Assembly: GCA_016926695.1 (NCBI GenBank)
Contig: JAFGOB010000038.1
Location: forward strand, 1-8,134
From: Dehalococcoidales bacterium
Lineage (GTDB): Bacteria > Chloroflexota > Dehalococcoidia > Dehalococcoidales > UBA3254
Reading direction: 5' to 3'
Length of the DNA stretch: 8,134 nucleotides
In this document: positions 6,405 through 8,134 of the stretch, in pieces
Position numbering within the stretch: position 1 is the first letter of the stretch
Layout of the letters: each line of letters begins with the position of its first letter
Position numbers and translations under genes: made by a program
The notes under the pieces: generated by a model
Databases searched by the model: none
Told to the model about the DNA's origin: nothing
The model's input: the letters and a program-made list of their open reading frames with translations, nothing else

Positions 6405-7670
6405 ATGTTATTTGATGAAGTAAGAGCAACGGACGAATCTAAGACAACCACAAATTCTGTTTTGAAAAAATCATCATACGGAAAAGGTTGCACCCAGGCC
6501 TTGATGACCGGTTCGACCTGTCTGCGAGGCAACATGACTGGACAATGTGTAGATAGCGAGGCAGGTTTGTGGCCGGGTTTCCTGAAATTTGTAACTCCAG
6601 AAAAAGGTAACAGGTATCTGACCGTCGGGGGATTCGGCGAGGAAGTTTTTCCCCTGCTCAATGAAAAGGGGGTTGTTTGTTCCCAGGGATTAAGGATGAC
6701 GAGATTCGATCCTCTTCCTGCTGGGCAACCTGGATATACCCCTGCCGGCGAGATAATGTGTAACTCTAATAGTGCCTCCGAATTTGTAAAACTTTGGGCG
6801 GAAAACTACACGAAATTCGGATCACCCTGGGGCGGAAGATGCAATCTGATCATCGATACGGAAATGGGATACTGCGCGGAAGGAGCTAATTTCGCTTATA
6901 ACGATCCAACCAATCATGTTATCCACGGCCCCATGTATGACCAGGTTTTTGTCTCAGCCAACTTCTATATTTCCAAGAGGCTCAAAGCCCTGGCAGAAGC
7001 CGGTATCGGGGCAGGCTATAACAGGGCAAAACGGCTCTCACAACTGTTAGTCGACCGGCAATATGATTCTTCCATGCTGCCGAGGAGCGGTGGCATTTCT
7101 CTATCCTACTTCATGAAATGCCTGAGGGATCATGGAAATACCAAACCTGAAGAATCGAGAATGGGCCCTTATATATCAGAAGACAGGGGCGAACTTGCTC
7201 TCTGTTGCCACGGGTTGAATGACTACACGTCAAATGCCTTCATCGGTATTTCACGGCCTGACCATACCGGGTTATTCTCCTGCGAGTGGATAACCCCCAG
7301 TCAACCATGCATATCACCCTTTATGCCGATATATATCGGCGTGAATGATATACCCGCAGTACTCAAGACTACCGAAGCGTACGAATATTTTGAAAAGCTG
7401 CGTTTTGCTGTAGAGTATCACCCTGAGTACCGCGATGATGTCACGAAGCATTGGACGGTCTTCGAGATACACTCTATTGAAGAGAGTTACCTGCTCGAAA
7501 GAGGATTGCTGCCCTTGATAGAGCAAGGGAAAATCGAAGAAGTCAGAGAACGGCTGACAAGGTTCGTTCAGGAAAAGTGTGATCAGGCGATGACAATTTG
7601 CGGTAAAATGCTGACAGTATTTAACGATTTGCCAGTCATCGGAAGATCTGCTGGATTGAGCTTTAAATGA
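6405..7670 (+). CDS. Ntn-hydrolase related to peptidase families C45/C69 (acyl-amide hydrolase or acyltransferase)
   Basis: The protein has 421 residues. Gly28-Cys29 in 'YGKGCTQALMTG' fits the autoproteolytic cleavage site of cysteine Ntn-hydrolases, which would free Cys29 as the nucleophile and remove a 28-residue propeptide. Further C45-like landmarks are GNMTGQCVDSE (Asp50), 'NEKGVVCSQG' (86-95), 'NLIIDTEMGYCAEGA' (147-161), 'SAN' (184-186) and 'YNRAKRLSQLL' (205-215). The segment 'CISPFMPIYIGVNDIP' (302-317) is more like C69 dipeptidases, so the assignment lies between the two families. Known relatives are penicillin acyltransferase/isopenicillin N amidohydrolase (C45) and PepD dipeptidase (C69). 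No signal peptide is seen. AGGAGA (6392-6397) lies seven bases before the ATG. It follows the permease gene by 70 bases, so it is probably co-expressed and may act on the imported solute. The superfamily call is moderately sure; the reaction is inferred. Confidence 0.62.
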   Translation: MLFDEVRATDESKTTTNSVLKKSSYGKGCTQALMTGSTCLRGNMTGQCVDSEAGLWPGFLKFVTPEKGNRYLTVGGFGEEVFPLLNEKGVVCSQGLRMTRFDPLPAGQPGYTPAGEIMCNSNSASEFVKLWAENYTKFGSPWGGRCNLIIDTEMGYCAEGANFAYNDPTNHVIHGPMYDQVFVSANFYISKRLKALAEAGIGAGYNRAKRLSQLLVDRQYDSSMLPRSGGISLSYFMKCLRDHGNTKPEESRMGPYISEDRGELALCCHGLNDYTSNAFIGISRPDHTGLFSCEWITPSQPCISPFMPIYIGVNDIPAVLKTTEAYEYFEKLRFAVEYHPEYRDDVTKHWTVFEIHSIEESYLLERGLLPLIEQGKIEEVRERLTRFVQEKCDQAMTICGKMLTVFNDLPVIGRSAGLSFK

Positions 7671-7932
7671 GTTTTCCTGCGGGATTGTTGTGCCCGTTAC
7701 GATTTCTGATACCCGATTGGGGAGCGCTGATGGGGTTGCATCGGATAAACTGGCGCTTGATGCTGGCGCTGCTGTACCGGTGAAGAAAGCTGTAAATGGC
7801 CCGGTGGAGTAGCAGATTTCCGGGATTGTGCAACCTACAGAAGCACTAATTATCAAAGCCAGCTTCGATATCTGTCCGCCCGAACCTTCACCGGAAAATA
7901 AAAGGGCGGTTGATGACTGGAAGCTCGTATGA
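7660..7932 (+). pseudogene. Coding-like remnant broken by an in-frame TAG, overlapping the MFS start
   Basis: One frame is open from 7660 to 7932 except for a single TAG at 7810-7812. It reads ...GIVVPVTISDTRLGSADG... up to NGPVE, then the stop, then QISGIVQPTEALIIKASFD... to DDWKLV and TGA 7930-7932. Before the TAG many codons begin with G, a bias typical of real coding DNA. The terminal TGA overlaps the MFS ATG (ATGA), as in translationally coupled genes. The frame is closed upstream by TGA 7657-7659 and there is no good start or ribosome binding site; GTG 7690 would give only 40 residues before the TAG. I do not recognise the family. The likeliest reading is the 3' end of a gene that once preceded the MFS gene and is now truncated and interrupted. 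A sequencing or assembly error at the TAG is the main alternative. Confidence 0.45.
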
Positions 7933-8134
7933 AAAACCTCGACCGGGAGATGGTCTTTGTATTTATCATCATGGGGGCGGGTTCGCTCGCCATGGCAATC
8001 CCGCAGCCTATTTTTTCCCTCTACCTTACCTCCATCGGCATCGGACCTACAATATTGGGTCTGATTCAGTCAGTAGCCATGGCCGGCATGGTAATCGGCG
8101 AACCCTCGTTAGGTTGGCTGGCCGACAAGGTCGG
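7929..8134 (+). CDS. MFS transporter, N-terminal fragment (runs off the right edge)
   Basis: The first 68 residues are visible. A short cytoplasmic start (MKNLDRE) is followed by a membrane segment at about residues 8-31 and a second at about 40-58. The conserved loop after the second segment reads GWLADKVG, matching the MFS loop signature G-x-L-A-D-[RK]-x-G. Members are about 400 residues long and move small solutes or drugs across the membrane by coupling to ion gradients; direction and substrate cannot be told from this part. A weak GGAAG (7919-7923) lies five bases before the ATG, and the start overlaps the TGA of the upstream remnant. Its first 81 bases, counting from 7923, are duplicated in decayed form at 511-591. 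Confidence 0.82.
   Translation, partial: MKNLDREMVFVFIIMGAGSLAMAIPQPIFSLYLTSIGIGPTILGLIQSVAMAGMVIGEPSLGWLADKV

Noticed and set aside
7667..7783. A 38-codon ORF starting in an ATGA overlap with the Ntn-hydrolase stop
   Set aside because: The overlap looks like coupling, but the other plus-strand frame of the same bases has the stronger coding bias and reaches the MFS start; the peptide looks like an out-of-frame product.
7810..7812. TAG as a pyrrolysine or read-through codon
   Set aside because: No pyrrolysine-related gene or read-through signal is visible and the surrounding gene lacks a start; pseudogene decay or a base-calling error is simpler.
7314..7856. A 180-codon open frame on the minus strand
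   Set aside because: It lies mostly opposite the well-supported Ntn-hydrolase gene, and its upstream part mirrors the coding-like plus-strand remnant; its residues match no recognised family.

Overview
The window looks like bacterial chromosomal DNA of roughly balanced base composition. The best lineage guess is an uncultured Chloroflexota of the Dehalococcoidia type. This rests on the gene mix (amidohydrolase, CocE-type hydrolase, dipeptide-type ABC transporter, MFS permease) and on the Thr/Gln/Ser-rich repeat linker behind the lipoprotein cysteine of the solute-binding protein. No rRNA, tRNA, CRISPR array or transposase gene is visible, so this placement is an inference and not firm.

Layout. 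(1) 1-378, + strand: the C-terminal end of a YtcJ-like amidohydrolase cut by the window edge. (2) 379-643: decayed DNA. It contains an 81-bp remnant (511-591) of the 5' end of an MFS transporter gene, closely matching the intact MFS start at the far right (7923-8003). (3) 644-2377, - strand: a complete CocE/NonD-family alpha/beta hydrolase with its catalytic residues visible. (4) 2378-2677: a divergent AT-rich control region with inverted repeats and one promoter candidate. (5) 2678-6334, + strand: a family-5 lipoprotein solute-binding protein, a DppB-like permease and a DppC-like permease. A large hairpin lies between the first two, and DppC probably starts at a TTG. (6) 6405-7670, + strand: an Ntn-hydrolase related to families C45/C69, preceded by a good ribosome binding site. 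(7) 7660-7932: coding-like sequence in one frame, broken by a single TAG, whose final TGA overlaps the ATG of (8) an MFS transporter (7929 to the right edge).

How the genes may work together. The transporter genes would bring in an oligopeptide-like or amide-containing solute. The Ntn-hydrolase, the divergent CocE hydrolase and the upstream amidohydrolase could then cleave amide or ester bonds in it. The two ATPase subunits (DppD/DppF type) normally found with such a transporter are absent from the window. The substrate cannot be read from sequence. The strongest structural oddity is that the whole 7.4-kb hydrolase/transporter segment lies between a decayed and an intact copy of the same MFS 5' end, which points to a past duplication or insertion.
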